From positions 148,340 through 212,339 of the forward strand of contig JAKSMI010000004.1 in NCBI GenBank assembly GCA_024400635.1: DNA of 64,000 nucleotides. Direction: 5' to 3'. Shown here piece after piece: positions 1 to 9,088 of this stretch. The position numbers were made by a program, and so were the translations under genes. How positions within the stretch are numbered: the stretch's first letter is position 1; each line of letters opens with the position of its first letter. The notes under the pieces are model-generated. The model saw only the letters and a list, made by a program, of their open reading frames with translations, ran no database searches and had not been told where the DNA came from. Source of the stretch: Bacteroidales bacterium. Its GTDB lineage: Bacteria > Bacteroidota > Bacteroidia > Bacteroidales > WCHB1-69.

Positions 1-57
1 GAGAATGAGTCTGCCATCTAAGCCATTGGTGGGTCCGGATTTATAGGATAGAGCCAT
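1..57 (-). CDS. probable RodA-type protein, N-terminal 19 codons only (partial)
   Basis: An ATG at 57 opens a minus-strand reading frame that runs off the left edge of the window. It begins MALSYKSGPTNG and starts 11 bases after the PBP2 stop codon, in the same direction. In most Bacteroidales mrdA is followed directly by rodA, which encodes the SEDS glycosyltransferase that works with PBP2 in cell elongation, so rodA is the likely identity. Only 19 residues are visible and none is diagnostic, so the call rests on gene order. Confidence 0.45.
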   Translation of the reverse strand, partial: MALSYKSGPTNGLDGRLIL

Positions 58-68
58 AATTTCTCGCG

Positions 69-1862
69 TTAATAGTTAATCATACGTTCTTCAAGGTCTT
101 TTCGTTTCACTTCGCCGGTAAGATACAGTTCAGCAATAAGGCTGGCAATTGGGCATGCAACGGAAGCCCCCCAGCCACCATTTTCGACAAGACAAAAGAC
201 CACGATTTGCGGGTCTTCGATAGGGGCAATGAGAGCAAAAACAGAGTGGTCGCGGCCGTGAGGGTTTTGGGCCGTACCCGTTTTGCCTGCGACACGAATA
301 CCTGGAATTTGAGCCCCGCGGGCAGTTCCTGCCAAAGCAGCCATTTCCATTCCTTGGAGAATGGGCTCAAAATACTGCGGTTTTATGCCGGCATCAATTT
401 TATCCATAAAGTGCTCGTTTAGATTGTCTTTGCTGCCGATAGCTTTAATGACATGAGGACGGACATAATAACCACGGTTGGCGATGATAGCCAACAAATT
501 AGCCATTTGAATTGGCGTAACGCACACTTCCCCCTGCCCTATCCCCATTGACACCACAGTATTACCATTCCAAGACTTGTTGTACTTCTTGTCAAAGAAT
601 TCTGCCGTAGGCAGGATGCCTTTTTTCTCATAAGGAAGATCGGTATCGAAAGTGGTTCCGAATCCCAATTTCACCATGTGGTCACGCCAGGCCGTATAAC
701 CCTGTTGAATGGTCGGATATTTATGTTTATTGCTAATAATATTGTAAAATGCCTTGCAGAAATAGAAATTGCAAGAATGTTGCACCCCTGAAACCAGATT
801 TGTCGGACCCGCATGGTGGCAACCGATTTTATGACTACCCACTTGATAGCCGTGAGGGCAATAGTAAACCGTGTTGGCATCAAGCACACCTTCCTCTTCG
901 GCAATCAAACCATTGGCCAGCTTGAAAGTGGAACCTGGCGGATACATTGCTTGTAAAGCTCTGTTAAACAGAGGATTCTTAACAGAGTCTCGCAACAATT
1001 TCATATAGTTGTTACCACGATCCTTCCCGACAAGAAGATTCGGATCGTAACTTGGACTGGAAACAATACAGAGAATTTCACCGGTTTTAGGTTCGATGGC
1101 AACAATACTGCCGCGTTTATTATCCATCAGTTGCTCACCATAGCGCTGCAGGCGCAGATCAAGAGTGCTCCACAGCGAGGTTCCGGGAACTGCGGGGTCA
1201 TCATCTTCCCCATTGTGGTAACTGCCGATTTCGCGATTATGCACGTCCACCAAAACAAAACGACGACCTTTTACGCCACGCAATTCCGATTCGTATGCCT
1301 TTTCAATGCCACTAATGCCGATATAATCACCTAATGTATAGTATGGATCATCTTCGATAATGCGATCATTTACCTCGCCAACGTAACCTAAAATGTGAGC
1401 GGCAACAGCATCTGGATAGGACCGAAGTGTTCTCGTTTGAACAAAGAAACCAGGGAAGTTGAACATCTTTTCCTGCAGGTGTCCATAGTCTGTTTTCGAC
1501 ATTTGCTGCATTACCACGGAAGGTATGATTTTCGAATAGGCCGCAGCCTTTTCAATACGTTTCATTAAATCTTCCTGACTGATATTCAGAATCTTGCACA
1601 AATAAGCCGTGTCAAATTCACGCAATTCATTAGGGACGACCATCAAATCGTATGCGGCATCATTGAAAACCAGCAAAGAGTCGTTTCTATCGTATATCAG
1701 ACCGCGGTCGGGGTGTTCAATAATCTGTCGTAGCGCGTTGTTTTTCGCAGCTTCTGCATACTCTTTACTCACGACTTGCAGACTGAACAATTTAATGGCA
1801 TAGATGACCGCCAGCACAAGAAGTACAGTGACAATAGCAAGGAATTTTTTATTATTCGACAT
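69..1862 (-). CDS. mrdA: penicillin-binding protein 2, peptidoglycan transpeptidase
   Basis: This 597-residue class B penicillin-binding protein cross-links peptidoglycan during cell elongation. An N-terminal membrane anchor (about residues 7-27) is followed by the dimerisation domain and the transpeptidase domain. The three active-site motifs are visible: the serine in GSTFK (about residue 311), SCN (about 363) and KTGTAQ (about 527). Length is normal for the family. Its ATG shares one base with the stop codon of the upstream polyprenyl synthase (TAATG), which suggests translational coupling. A probable rodA follows. The product acts in the inner membrane with its catalytic domain in the periplasm. 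Confidence 0.95.
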   Translation of the reverse strand: MSNNKKFLAIVTVLLVLAVIYAIKLFSLQVVSKEYAEAAKNNALRQIIEHPDRGLIYDRNDSLLVFNDAAYDLMVVPNELREFDTAYLCKILNISQEDLMKRIEKAAAYSKIIPSVVMQQMSKTDYGHLQEKMFNFPGFFVQTRTLRSYPDAVAAHILGYVGEVNDRIIEDDPYYTLGDYIGISGIEKAYESELRGVKGRRFVLVDVHNREIGSYHNGEDDDPAVPGTSLWSTLDLRLQRYGEQLMDNKRGSIVAIEPKTGEILCIVSSPSYDPNLLVGKDRGNNYMKLLRDSVKNPLFNRALQAMYPPGSTFKLANGLIAEEEGVLDANTVYYCPHGYQVGSHKIGCHHAGPTNLVSGVQHSCNFYFCKAFYNIISNKHKYPTIQQGYTAWRDHMVKLGFGTTFDTDLPYEKKGILPTAEFFDKKYNKSWNGNTVVSMGIGQGEVCVTPIQMANLLAIIANRGYYVRPHVIKAIGSKDNLNEHFMDKIDAGIKPQYFEPILQGMEMAALAGTARGAQIPGIRVAGKTGTAQNPHGRDHSVFALIAPIEDPQIVVFCLVENGGWGASVACPIASLIAELYLTGEVKRKDLEERMINY

Positions 1863-2818
1863 TATACCGTCCTCACTTTCAATTGTTCAAGTAATTGGAA
1901 CAAGTCACTTAATTTTTCTTCTGGAAGATTTGTGTCCCGCAATGCATCGTATGCTTTGGAAATATAAATGTCAATCCACTTTTCAACATCTTTTTGAACA
2001 TTGCACCTATCAAAAATTTCCTTGACAGCCTTGATTTTCTCATCAGGATTCATATCGGAAATGGAAAAATAATGAATCAAAGCGTTATTATCCTCTTTGC
2101 ATGCATGTTTCAATGCTGAAAAATAAAGGAACGTTTTCTTATTGGCTAAAATATCACCACCTTTAGTTTTGCCAAACTTAATATTTTCAGAATACAAATC
2201 CAAATAATCGTCTTTCAGTTGAAAAGCAATACCAAGATTGGTGCCGAAAACTGATAGTGCATGTTCGCAATCTTCTCTTTCTGAAAGAATTGCAGCCGAA
2301 CGGAGACAACCGACAAGAAGAGCAGCGGTCTTTTTCTCAATGCAGAGCAGATAAGCGGCCAGATCGCAAGTGTCATCGGTTTCGTTGTCCAAATCATACT
2401 GTTGACCTTCACAAACCAAAAGAGAAGTCTCTGTGAAAATGTCAATCAGTTTCAGACGAATGGTTTCTGGGCAAGGTGTAACGAGCAGACGGCGCAAGGC
2501 CATGGTTGCCAACGCATCGCCAGACAAGATGGCGATATTGGAATTCCATTTTTTGTATACCGTGGGCATTCCGCGACGTATAGGAGCATCATCCATTATA
2601 TCGTCGTGGATGAGCGTGAAGTTGTGCAGCATTTCAAAGGCTTCAGCCACATATTCGGCTACTATAATATTGCCATCCAAGGCCTGTGTGGTTGATAGCA
2701 CCAAATGAGGGCGCAGTCTTTTGCCCCCTTGGGTTAGAATATATCGCATCGGCTCGTACAGGTTTGAGGGCTCAAGTCCCTTCGTAAAGTCCTGAAAATA
2801 AGCTTCTATATTTTTCAT
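1862..2818 (-). CDS. polyprenyl synthetase (trans-isoprenyl diphosphate synthase)
   Basis: The product, 318 residues from the ATG at 2818, condenses isopentenyl diphosphate onto allylic diphosphates to make a long prenyl chain, for quinone side chains or related lipids. The first aspartate-rich motif is in IHDDIMDD (about residue 76) and the second in LKDDYLD (about 202), with GGKRLRP near the N terminus. The open frame extends 26 codons upstream of 2818, but that extension crosses the -7 promoter box at 2840-2847, so I chose MKNIEAYF as the start. The chain length of the product cannot be read from sequence by eye. It is the first gene of an operon with PBP2. Confidence 0.9.
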   Translation of the reverse strand: MKNIEAYFQDFTKGLEPSNLYEPMRYILTQGGKRLRPHLVLSTTQALDGNIIVAEYVAEAFEMLHNFTLIHDDIMDDAPIRRGMPTVYKKWNSNIAILSGDALATMALRRLLVTPCPETIRLKLIDIFTETSLLVCEGQQYDLDNETDDTCDLAAYLLCIEKKTAALLVGCLRSAAILSEREDCEHALSVFGTNLGIAFQLKDDYLDLYSENIKFGKTKGGDILANKKTFLYFSALKHACKEDNNALIHYFSISDMNPDEKIKAVKEIFDRCNVQKDVEKWIDIYISKAYDALRDTNLPEEKLSDLFQLLEQLKVRTV

Positions 2819-2839
2819 TTTACATAATTTTAATGATAG

Positions 2840-2847
2840 CAAAAGTA
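2840..2847 (-). promoter_or_regulatory. -7 promoter box TACTTTTG for the prenyl synthase-mrdA operon
   Basis: This is an exact match to the Bacteroidetes TAnnTTTG box, on the minus strand 22 bases before the chosen ATG. It lies back to back with a plus-strand box at 2861-2868, forming a compact divergent promoter. Confidence 0.7.
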
Positions 2848-2860
2848 CTGATTTTTTTTG

Positions 2861-2868
2861 TATTTTTG
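2861..2868 (+). promoter_or_regulatory. -7 promoter box TATTTTTG for the MORN-like protein gene
   Basis: The TAnnTTTG match, followed by C, is 20 bases before the ATG at 2889. Confidence 0.7.
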
Positions 2869-2888
2869 CACTCATAAACACTATAATT

Positions 2889-3932
2889 ATGAACATTTGT
2901 TATTGTAAAAAGCTATTCACATTTTTCCTTGGATTAATAATTTGTTTATCTGCTGGTGCTCAAAATGTTATCAACAAAATCGACAAGAATGGAAAGAAAC
3001 AAGGTCCATGGAAAAAATATGAAAATGGTGTACTGGTTTACGAAGGACAATTTGAAAATGATGTTCCGCAAGGTACTTTCAAATATTTTTTCCCTGATGG
3101 CAAACTAAAAAGCGTGAGCGAATTCCTCAAGGGGGTGTCAAAAGTTAAAGTCACCACTTATCATCCCAACGGCAAAACCGCTTCCGAAGGTATTTTTATT
3201 GATCAGTTGAAAGATGGTAAGTGGCGGTATTTCAGTGAGAAAGGAGTTTTACTTTCCGTTGAAAACTATAAAATGGGAAAGAAAAACGGAGATTTTATCA
3301 CCTACTCTACCGACGGGTACAAACTCAAGGAAGAACATTTTACCAACGACATCCAGGATGGCGTATGCAGGACCTATTATGAAAAAGAAGAACTATTTAC
3401 CGAAACCAACTATGTCAACGGAAAATTGAATGGTGAGTCCACAAGCTATTATCCAGGGCATATTGTTGCACTTAAAGGATTGTATTACAATGGCTTAAAG
3501 ACTGGCGTGTGGGAATTGAATGACACCAAAGGCAAACAGCGCCGCAGTGAAGAATATGACAAAAACGGGCATCTGCTCAAATCATATATATACTTGTATA
3601 TGGGAACTCAGGCGCAGAAAATCAACAAAGACCAGGTTGCCTATTTTCAAAAAATCGGCGAAACCCGTACGACAGTCATTTTGAAAAATGGCAACAAATT
3701 GGAAATCACGGAAAGTTTGACCGATGCCATTGAATGGGTAGACATGCTTGATTTTTTGAAAGTTACTCCTAAACTTTATGCTTCAGTCGATTGTATTTTA
3801 GGCTACAAAAACATTGATGAAAACACCATTCTCGTACATTTGAAACCCGCTCTTGATTATGAAGTTATAGCCCAGGGTGATGAAGCGCAGCTGTTGCGTT
3901 CTCTTTTGGATACAAGTGTCCCTGAAGAATAA
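2889..3932 (+). CDS. exported MORN-like (YwqK-type) repeat protein
   Basis: The product has 347 residues with a signal peptide (hydrophobic segment about 9-24, cleavage near AGAQN). From about residue 30 to 235 it is built of roughly seven repeats of about 23 residues with the pattern G-x-W/F-x-x-Y-x-x-x-G-x-L-x-x-E-x-x-Y/F, typical of the MORN-2/YwqK antitoxin-like repeat family. The last 110 residues are unlike the repeats and unrecognised. Such proteins are common in Bacteroidetes and their function is mostly unknown, so no toxin-antitoxin role should be assumed. The gene stands alone between a divergent promoter and the HU gene. Confidence 0.75.
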   Translation: MNICYCKKLFTFFLGLIICLSAGAQNVINKIDKNGKKQGPWKKYENGVLVYEGQFENDVPQGTFKYFFPDGKLKSVSEFLKGVSKVKVTTYHPNGKTASEGIFIDQLKDGKWRYFSEKGVLLSVENYKMGKKNGDFITYSTDGYKLKEEHFTNDIQDGVCRTYYEKEELFTETNYVNGKLNGESTSYYPGHIVALKGLYYNGLKTGVWELNDTKGKQRRSEEYDKNGHLLKSYIYLYMGTQAQKINKDQVAYFQKIGETRTTVILKNGNKLEITESLTDAIEWVDMLDFLKVTPKLYASVDCILGYKNIDENTILVHLKPALDYEVIAQGDEAQLLRSLLDTSVPEE

Positions 3933-3988
3933 AGAAAATTTTTTTTCGTTTTTTTTGTAAAATGTTGCATTTGAATGAAATAAATGTG

Positions 3989-3996
3989 TATTTTTG
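3989..3996 (+). promoter_or_regulatory. -7 promoter box TATTTTTG for the HU gene
   Basis: A TAnnTTTG match followed by C lies 43 bases before the HU ATG. A TTG at 3965-3967 sits 21 bases upstream, a reasonable -33 element. Confidence 0.7.
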
Positions 3997-4039
3997 CAGT
4001 CCAAAATTTTAATCATTAACCCAAACAAAAAGAATAATT

Positions 4040-4321
4040 ATGACAAAAGCTGAAATCGTAAATGAAATTTCCAACAAAACGGGAATCGAAAAGAATGCAG
4101 TACAAACCATCGTTGAAGCTTTCATGAGCAGCGTTAAAGCTTCTTTATCAGAAGATGAAAACGTATATTTGAGAGGTTTCGGTAGTTTCATCGTAAAAGA
4201 AAGAGCTGAAAAAACCGCAAGAAATATTTCTAAAAAGCAGACCATCGTGATTCCAGCTCACAAAATCCCCGCTTTCAAACCTTGCAAAACTTTCATGAAC
4301 TCAGTTAAAAAAATCAAATAA
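4040..4321 (+). CDS. HU family DNA-binding protein
   Basis: This 93-residue histone-like protein starts MTKAEIVNEI and carries the HU/IHF fold: N-terminal helices, a GFGSF segment (about 53-57) and a basic arm ending with an A-x-x-x-P-A-F-K-P-type tail (AHKIPAFKPCKTF). Length is standard. It would compact the nucleoid and bend DNA as a dimer. A 29-codon gene for a highly basic mini-protein follows after 21 bases and is probably co-transcribed. Confidence 0.93.
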   Translation: MTKAEIVNEISNKTGIEKNAVQTIVEAFMSSVKASLSEDENVYLRGFGSFIVKERAEKTARNISKKQTIVIPAHKIPAFKPCKTFMNSVKKIK

Positions 4322-4342
4322 TTAACCTAAAATCATTTTACT

Positions 4343-4432
4343 ATGCCTAGCGGTAAAAAAAGAAAAAGACACAAGATGTCTACCCATAAGAGAAAAAAAC
4401 GTCTCAGAAAGAACAGACATAAGAAGAGATAA
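4343..4432 (+). CDS. AURKAIP1/COX24-domain mini-protein (mS38/bS22-like)
   Basis: A 29-residue ORF starts MPSGKKRKRHKMSTHKRKK and consists almost wholly of Lys, Arg and His. I recognise it as the Bacteroidetes AURKAIP1/COX24-domain protein, related to mitochondrial ribosomal protein mS38 and actinobacterial bS22, and therefore a probable small-subunit ribosomal protein. It lies 21 bases after the HU gene and is closed by a strong hairpin terminator. It is short enough to be missed by automatic gene callers. Confidence 0.85.
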   Translation: MPSGKKRKRHKMSTHKRKKRLRKNRHKKR

Positions 4433-4458
4433 TCGTCTTATGGGTTTCAATTCAACAA

Positions 4459-4499
4459 AAAAAACTAAATGGTATGGTTATCCGTATCATTTAGTTTTT
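4459..4499 (+). terminator. rho-independent terminator after HU and the mini-protein
   Basis: The arms AAAACTAAATG and CATTTAGTTTT pair around a GTATGG..CCGTAT interior and are followed by a T-rich tail. Confidence 0.8.
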
Positions 4500-4591
4500 C
4501 ATTTATGATAATTCTAATTTATTCTTTTACATACTTGTGATAAGAATAGTGAGGATGCAAAAGATACATATTATACATATAGTATATATAA

Positions 4592-6172
4592 ATGGATAAC
4601 AACGAGATTACTAAAGAATTAATCATTACCGCTCATCCTAATGAGGTACAAATAGCGCTACTCGAAGACAAAAAACTCGTCGAAATTCATCGGGAAACTT
4701 CTACTGATTGTCACTCTGTCGGTGATATTTATCTTGGTACAGTTAAGAAAATCATGCCAGGACTCAATGCTGCTTTCGTCAATGTCGGCAGCGAAAAAGA
4801 AGCTTTCCTTCACTACTTGGATCTTGGAGCTAAAACTGTTAGTTTTAACGAATTCACAGAAGAGGCAATTCTTTACAACAAACGAAATATTAGTAAATTA
4901 CAGTTGAAAGAAGACCTTGAGAAAAATGGGAAAATCGGCTCCGTGCTTCGGACTGGTCAACGCATTTTGGTACAAGTTTCCAAGGAAGCCATTTCGACTA
5001 AGGGCCCGCGTATCACCACCGAAATTTCCTTTGCCGGACGATACCTTGTTTTAGTTCCCTTTATGGACAAGGTAAATGTCAGCCAAAAAATAAGAAGTGG
5101 AGAAGAAAGAAAGAGACTGAAGAAACTCGTTGCGGGCATAAAACCACGCAATTTCGGCGTCATCATCAGAACCATTGCCAAAGGGAAAGATTTGGATGAA
5201 TTAAGTGCTGATTTACAACAACTTAAGCAGCGCTGGGACAATGCGGTTTCAAAACTATACAAGGCCGAGGCACCTTGCAAAATTGCCGACGAATTAGACA
5301 AGACTTCTGCTCTTATCCGCGATCTTGTCAACGACTCATTTAATGCCATATATATTGATTCTCCTGCGATTTACAGAGAAGTCACGAACTATTTTCACAC
5401 TTTTGCGTCTGAAAAACCTGACACTGTCAAGCTTTATACTGAAAAACAGCCCATTTTCGAGCATTTCAATGTGTCAAAGCAAATCAAAGCTTCTTTTGGC
5501 AAAGTAGTTACCATTAAAAACGGTATCTACTTGATTATTGAGCACACCGAAGCCATGCACGTCATCGACGTCAATAGTGGCAATAGGGTTAAGTCTGACC
5601 AGAGTCCGGAAAACAACGCTTACGATGTCAACATCATTGCCGCACAAGAAATCGCAAGGCAGTTGCGTCTTCGTGACATGGGGGGGATAATCACGATAGA
5701 CTTCATCGACATGCACGATTCCTCTCATAAAATACTGTTGTACAAGAGAATGCAGGAATTCATGTCAAAGGATAAAGCCAGACATACCATCCTGCCGCTC
5801 AACAAATTCGGCCTGTTGGAAATCACGCGCCAGCGCGTAAAGGAAGCTACTATCATAGAAACCACCGAACAGTGCCCGGCCTGTCAGGGAACCGGAAAAA
5901 TCAAGCCGGCCATACTTATTCAGGAAGACCTTGAAAACACCTTGGATTTTCTTATCAACCGACAAGGCGAGCAAAAACTCACCATTGCGCTCCACCCTAT
6001 CTTGTATGCCTATTTGACACGCAAACTGATTTCCATCCGATTCAAATGGCTTTTCAAATTTGGGCAGTGGGTACGGCTACAAGCCCATCAGGAATATTAT
6101 CTTACTCAGCATAAGATTTTTAACAAAGATGGTGATGAAATCATCCTTTGGAGTACACCTGTCGCTGAATAA
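4592..6172 (+). CDS. rng: ribonuclease G/E family endoribonuclease
   Basis: This 526-residue endoribonuclease of the RNase E/G family processes rRNA precursors and starts mRNA decay. An N-terminal S1-like domain (GDIYLGTVKKIMPGLNAAFV, about 48-67) is followed by the catalytic core with IDVNSGN (about 323) and the metal-binding DFIDM (about 369). The zinc-link motif CPAC is at about 427. There is no long C-terminal degradosome scaffold, so it resembles RNase G in length. It is three bases upstream of recX. No clear TAnnTTTG box lies directly upstream. Confidence 0.93.
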   Translation: MDNNEITKELIITAHPNEVQIALLEDKKLVEIHRETSTDCHSVGDIYLGTVKKIMPGLNAAFVNVGSEKEAFLHYLDLGAKTVSFNEFTEEAILYNKRNISKLQLKEDLEKNGKIGSVLRTGQRILVQVSKEAISTKGPRITTEISFAGRYLVLVPFMDKVNVSQKIRSGEERKRLKKLVAGIKPRNFGVIIRTIAKGKDLDELSADLQQLKQRWDNAVSKLYKAEAPCKIADELDKTSALIRDLVNDSFNAIYIDSPAIYREVTNYFHTFASEKPDTVKLYTEKQPIFEHFNVSKQIKASFGKVVTIKNGIYLIIEHTEAMHVIDVNSGNRVKSDQSPENNAYDVNIIAAQEIARQLRLRDMGGIITIDFIDMHDSSHKILLYKRMQEFMSKDKARHTILPLNKFGLLEITRQRVKEATIIETTEQCPACQGTGKIKPAILIQEDLENTLDFLINRQGEQKLTIALHPILYAYLTRKLISIRFKWLFKFGQWVRLQAHQEYYLTQHKIFNKDGDEIILWSTPVAE

Positions 6173-6174
6173 TT

Positions 6175-6624
6175 ATGACCCACACTGAAATTTTGTCAAA
6201 ACTGGAACGCTATTGTGCCTATCAGGACAGATGTACGTCAGATGTCATTTCCAAACTGAAAACATTGCAAATTGACGAAGAACTTCAAAATGACATCGTC
6301 AAGTATCTTAAAATCGAGGGATTCATCGATGATGAGCGTTTTGTTCAGAGTTTCATACGCGGCAAGCTATCAACAAGACAATGGGGACCGAATAAAATCA
6401 GAATGCATCTATTACAAAAGAAGATAAACAATTCATTGATTGACAAATATTTGCAAGATATTGATAAAGTAAAGCTTCAAGCAAACTTGCAAGTGGCAAT
6501 TGAAAAGTGGAAGCGCCTTCACGGCGAAATTAACAAGGAGAATCTACCAAAATTGTTTAGACATCTTTTGAGTAAGGGCTTTGGATACGAGGATATTAAG
6601 GGGATGGTGAAAGTTGACCTTTAA
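6175..6624 (+). CDS. recX: regulatory protein RecX
   Basis: This 149-residue three-helix-repeat protein modulates RecA filaments. The first repeat begins LERYCAYQDRCTSDVISKL, followed by IEGFIDDERFVQSFIRGK and RQWGPNKIRMHL, the usual RecX landmarks. The ATG lies only two bases after the RNase G stop, so the two are surely one transcript. Confidence 0.9.
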   Translation: MTHTEILSKLERYCAYQDRCTSDVISKLKTLQIDEELQNDIVKYLKIEGFIDDERFVQSFIRGKLSTRQWGPNKIRMHLLQKKINNSLIDKYLQDIDKVKLQANLQVAIEKWKRLHGEINKENLPKLFRHLLSKGFGYEDIKGMVKVDL

Positions 6625-6758
6625 CACATTAGTAAATTAGGAAATTGAGGTTTGTTGAAAGAGCGATAACATTTTGATTGCAATATCTTATCGTTTAATT
6701 TACTTATTAGACGAAATAACGCAAAAAATTTTTTTTATTTATTGTATATATTTTTTTG

Positions 6759-6766
6759 TATATTTG
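6759..6766 (+). promoter_or_regulatory. -7 promoter box TATATTTG for recJ
   Basis: A TAnnTTTG match followed by C, 21 bases before the ATG at 6788, in a very A/T-rich spacer. Confidence 0.7.
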
Positions 6767-6787
6767 CAGCTTCAATAAATAAAAAAA

Positions 6788-8587
6788 ATGAATAAGCGGT
6801 GGATAATTTCAGAGCAAGCCGATGACCATCAAGCCGAGGAGCTAAGTAAGAGTCTCAAAATTGAGAAGCCCTTAGCTTCACTATTGATTTCCAGAGGCAT
6901 AGATACGGTCCAGAAGGCCGAAGAATTCTTCAATCCCGACATTGAAAAGTTACATGATCCGTTCTTGATGAAGGATATGGACAAAGCCGTGGATCGACTG
7001 TCCCAAGCCATTATCAACAACGAAAGGATTATGGTTTACGGAGACTATGATGTTGATGGCACCTCTGCCGTAGCCTTGCTTTATTCATTTTTATGCGAAA
7101 TCATTGGCGCAGATGCCAAAAATTTCGTTGAATTCTACATTCCCGACCGCTACGCTGAAGGTTATGGGATTTCCGAAGCTGGTGTTGAATACTGTTATGA
7201 ACGTGGCATTAATTTACTGATATCCCTTGACTGTGGTATCAAAGCCAACGATAAAATTGAAATTGCCAATAAATACGGCATTGACGTCATTGTTTGCGAC
7301 CACCACTTGGAAGGCGATGAACTTCCCAATGCCGTTGCCGTTCTTGACCCCAAACGTAAAGATTGTGAATATCCATATAAAGAACTTTCCGGTTGTGGTG
7401 TCGGCTTCAAATTCATCCAAGGTTATTGCAAGCAATTTGATTTGCCAGACCAACTATGGTTGTCACGAATGGACTTGGTTGCCATCAGTATCGCGTCCGA
7501 CATTGTGGCCATTACCGGTGAAAATAGAATTCTGGCCCACTATGGTTTGGAAATGATCAACAAATTTCCGCGCATTGGCATTAAATCCATCCTTGAGCAA
7601 GCTGGAATCAAGGTTCATTTCCCACTTAAGGAAGAAACCATTTTCCAACGTGTCATATCCATCACCGACTTGGTGTTTTACGTTGGGCCGCGTATCAATG
7701 CGGCGGGTCGAATGAAAAGCGGCAAGGAATCGGTCCGCTTGTTCATTTGCGAAGACGAGGATAAATCTGCGGATATTGGAGATGTCATCAACAAGCAGAA
7801 TGAGGAACGTAAGGTTCAGGATCGTACGGCTACAGAAGATGCCATTAAGCAGATTAAGGAAGAGCATGAATATCAAGACCGCAAGAGTATTGTCATATAT
7901 AACCCCAGCTGGTTCAAGGGCATCATTGGGATTGTTGCCTCTCGTTTGGTTGAGGAATTTTATAAGCCCACCATTGTCTTGACCAAATCATCAAACGGAT
8001 TGATTACCGGTTCAGCCCGTTCGGTCAAGGAATTCAACATTTATGATGGCATAGACAGTTGTTCGGAATTGTTGGAAGATTTTGGCGGGCACAAATTTGC
8101 CGCGGGCTTGTCAATGAAAGAAGAAAATCTGGAAGAATTCAAGGAACGATTTGAGCAATATGTGGCTGAGAATCTGGAAGAAGAGGCGTTTGTTCCAGAA
8201 ATCAACGTAGACCTTCCGTTGGACTTATCCGACATCACCGCAAGTTTTATCAATAATTTGAACCGATTTGCGCCTTTTGGTCCTGGCAACATGGCTCCGA
8301 TTTTCAAATCCTCCGGGGTTGTGGAAGATGGCAACGGCCGTATTGTAGGCAAGAAAGAGACACCGCAGGGCAAGCAAGAGGGCAAACACATCAAGATGCG
8401 CGTGCTGTATCCCGACCGCAACACGCCCCCCATTGACGGTATCGGCTATAATCTCCGCGAAAAATACGACTTGATTACCAACAAACAAAAATTCGACATC
8501 GTTTATCACGTGGAAGAAAACAATTGGAACGGAAAAATTACTATTCAGTTGAATATCAAAGACATAAAAAAACACAACGAAGAATAA
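6788..8587 (+). CDS. recJ: single-stranded-DNA-specific exonuclease RecJ
   Basis: This 599-residue 5'-3' single-strand exonuclease acts in recombination, mismatch and base-excision repair. The DHH-superfamily motifs are clear: DYDVDG (about residue 86), a metal-binding DCG segment (about 149), CDHH (about 170) and the DHHA1 region with GRMKSGKESV and GGHKFAAG (about 436). A C-terminal OB-like domain ends the protein. Length matches RecJ. A DUF486 membrane protein follows after 21 bases. Confidence 0.95.
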   Translation: MNKRWIISEQADDHQAEELSKSLKIEKPLASLLISRGIDTVQKAEEFFNPDIEKLHDPFLMKDMDKAVDRLSQAIINNERIMVYGDYDVDGTSAVALLYSFLCEIIGADAKNFVEFYIPDRYAEGYGISEAGVEYCYERGINLLISLDCGIKANDKIEIANKYGIDVIVCDHHLEGDELPNAVAVLDPKRKDCEYPYKELSGCGVGFKFIQGYCKQFDLPDQLWLSRMDLVAISIASDIVAITGENRILAHYGLEMINKFPRIGIKSILEQAGIKVHFPLKEETIFQRVISITDLVFYVGPRINAAGRMKSGKESVRLFICEDEDKSADIGDVINKQNEERKVQDRTATEDAIKQIKEEHEYQDRKSIVIYNPSWFKGIIGIVASRLVEEFYKPTIVLTKSSNGLITGSARSVKEFNIYDGIDSCSELLEDFGGHKFAAGLSMKEENLEEFKERFEQYVAENLEEEAFVPEINVDLPLDLSDITASFINNLNRFAPFGPGNMAPIFKSSGVVEDGNGRIVGKKETPQGKQEGKHIKMRVLYPDRNTPPIDGIGYNLREKYDLITNKQKFDIVYHVEENNWNGKITIQLNIKDIKKHNEE

Positions 8588-8608
8588 GATTTACACTACC
8601 CTCTCCTA

Positions 8609-8974
8609 ATGAAAGCTGTTTATACCATTATACTGCTCGTTATTGCTAATGTATTCATGACCTTTGCTTGGTATGGTCATTTGAAATTCAAAGATGTAAG
8701 TTGGTTGCAAAACATTGGTCTGCCTCTCACGATTGTCATCAGTTGGGGCATTGCCTTCATTGAATACTGCTTTCAAGTTCCTGCCAACAAAATCGGATTC
8801 GTTGAAAATGGCGGTCCGTTCAACTTGTGGCAGTTAAAGGTAATACAAGAGGCTATCACACTGACCGTTTTTACCATTTTCACATTGTTAGTGTTTAAGA
8901 ACCAACATTTTACGGTTAATCATCTCATTGGATTTGTCTTTATGATATTGGCGGTATATTTCATTTTTAAATGA
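8609..8974 (+). CDS. DMT-family small membrane protein (DUF486)
   Basis: This 121-residue protein has four predicted membrane helices (about 3-20, 35-52, 75-95 and 101-120). It fits the DUF486 group of small drug/metabolite-transporter-like proteins, with the central IEYCFQVPANKIG segment. Substrate unknown. The 21-base gap suggests co-transcription with recJ. Confidence 0.8.
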   Translation: MKAVYTIILLVIANVFMTFAWYGHLKFKDVSWLQNIGLPLTIVISWGIAFIEYCFQVPANKIGFVENGGPFNLWQLKVIQEAITLTVFTIFTLLVFKNQHFTVNHLIGFVFMILAVYFIFK

Positions 8975-9019
8975 TGAAAAATAATTTGTAAATGATGACA
9001 AAGATTGATAAAAATTTCA

Positions 9020-9027
9020 TACCTTTG
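9020..9027 (+). promoter_or_regulatory. -7 promoter box TACCTTTG for glutamate dehydrogenase
   Basis: A TAnnTTTG match followed by C, 61 bases before the ATG at 9089. Confidence 0.65.
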
Positions 9028-9088
9028 CATTCGCAAAAAAAGAAGAATTAACACCATAAAATAACACAAACCATTAAAAAAAATAATT

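Noticed and set aside
2889..3932. Toxin-antitoxin role for the YwqK-like repeat protein
   Set aside because: The repeat family name includes 'antitoxin', but no toxin gene is adjacent and the protein has a signal peptide.
6630..6706. Inverted repeat AGTAAATTA/TAATTTACT with inner CGATAA/TTATCG between recX and recJ
   Set aside because: The arms are short, A/T-rich and separated by a large loop, so chance pairing or a weak recX terminator is as likely as a structured RNA.
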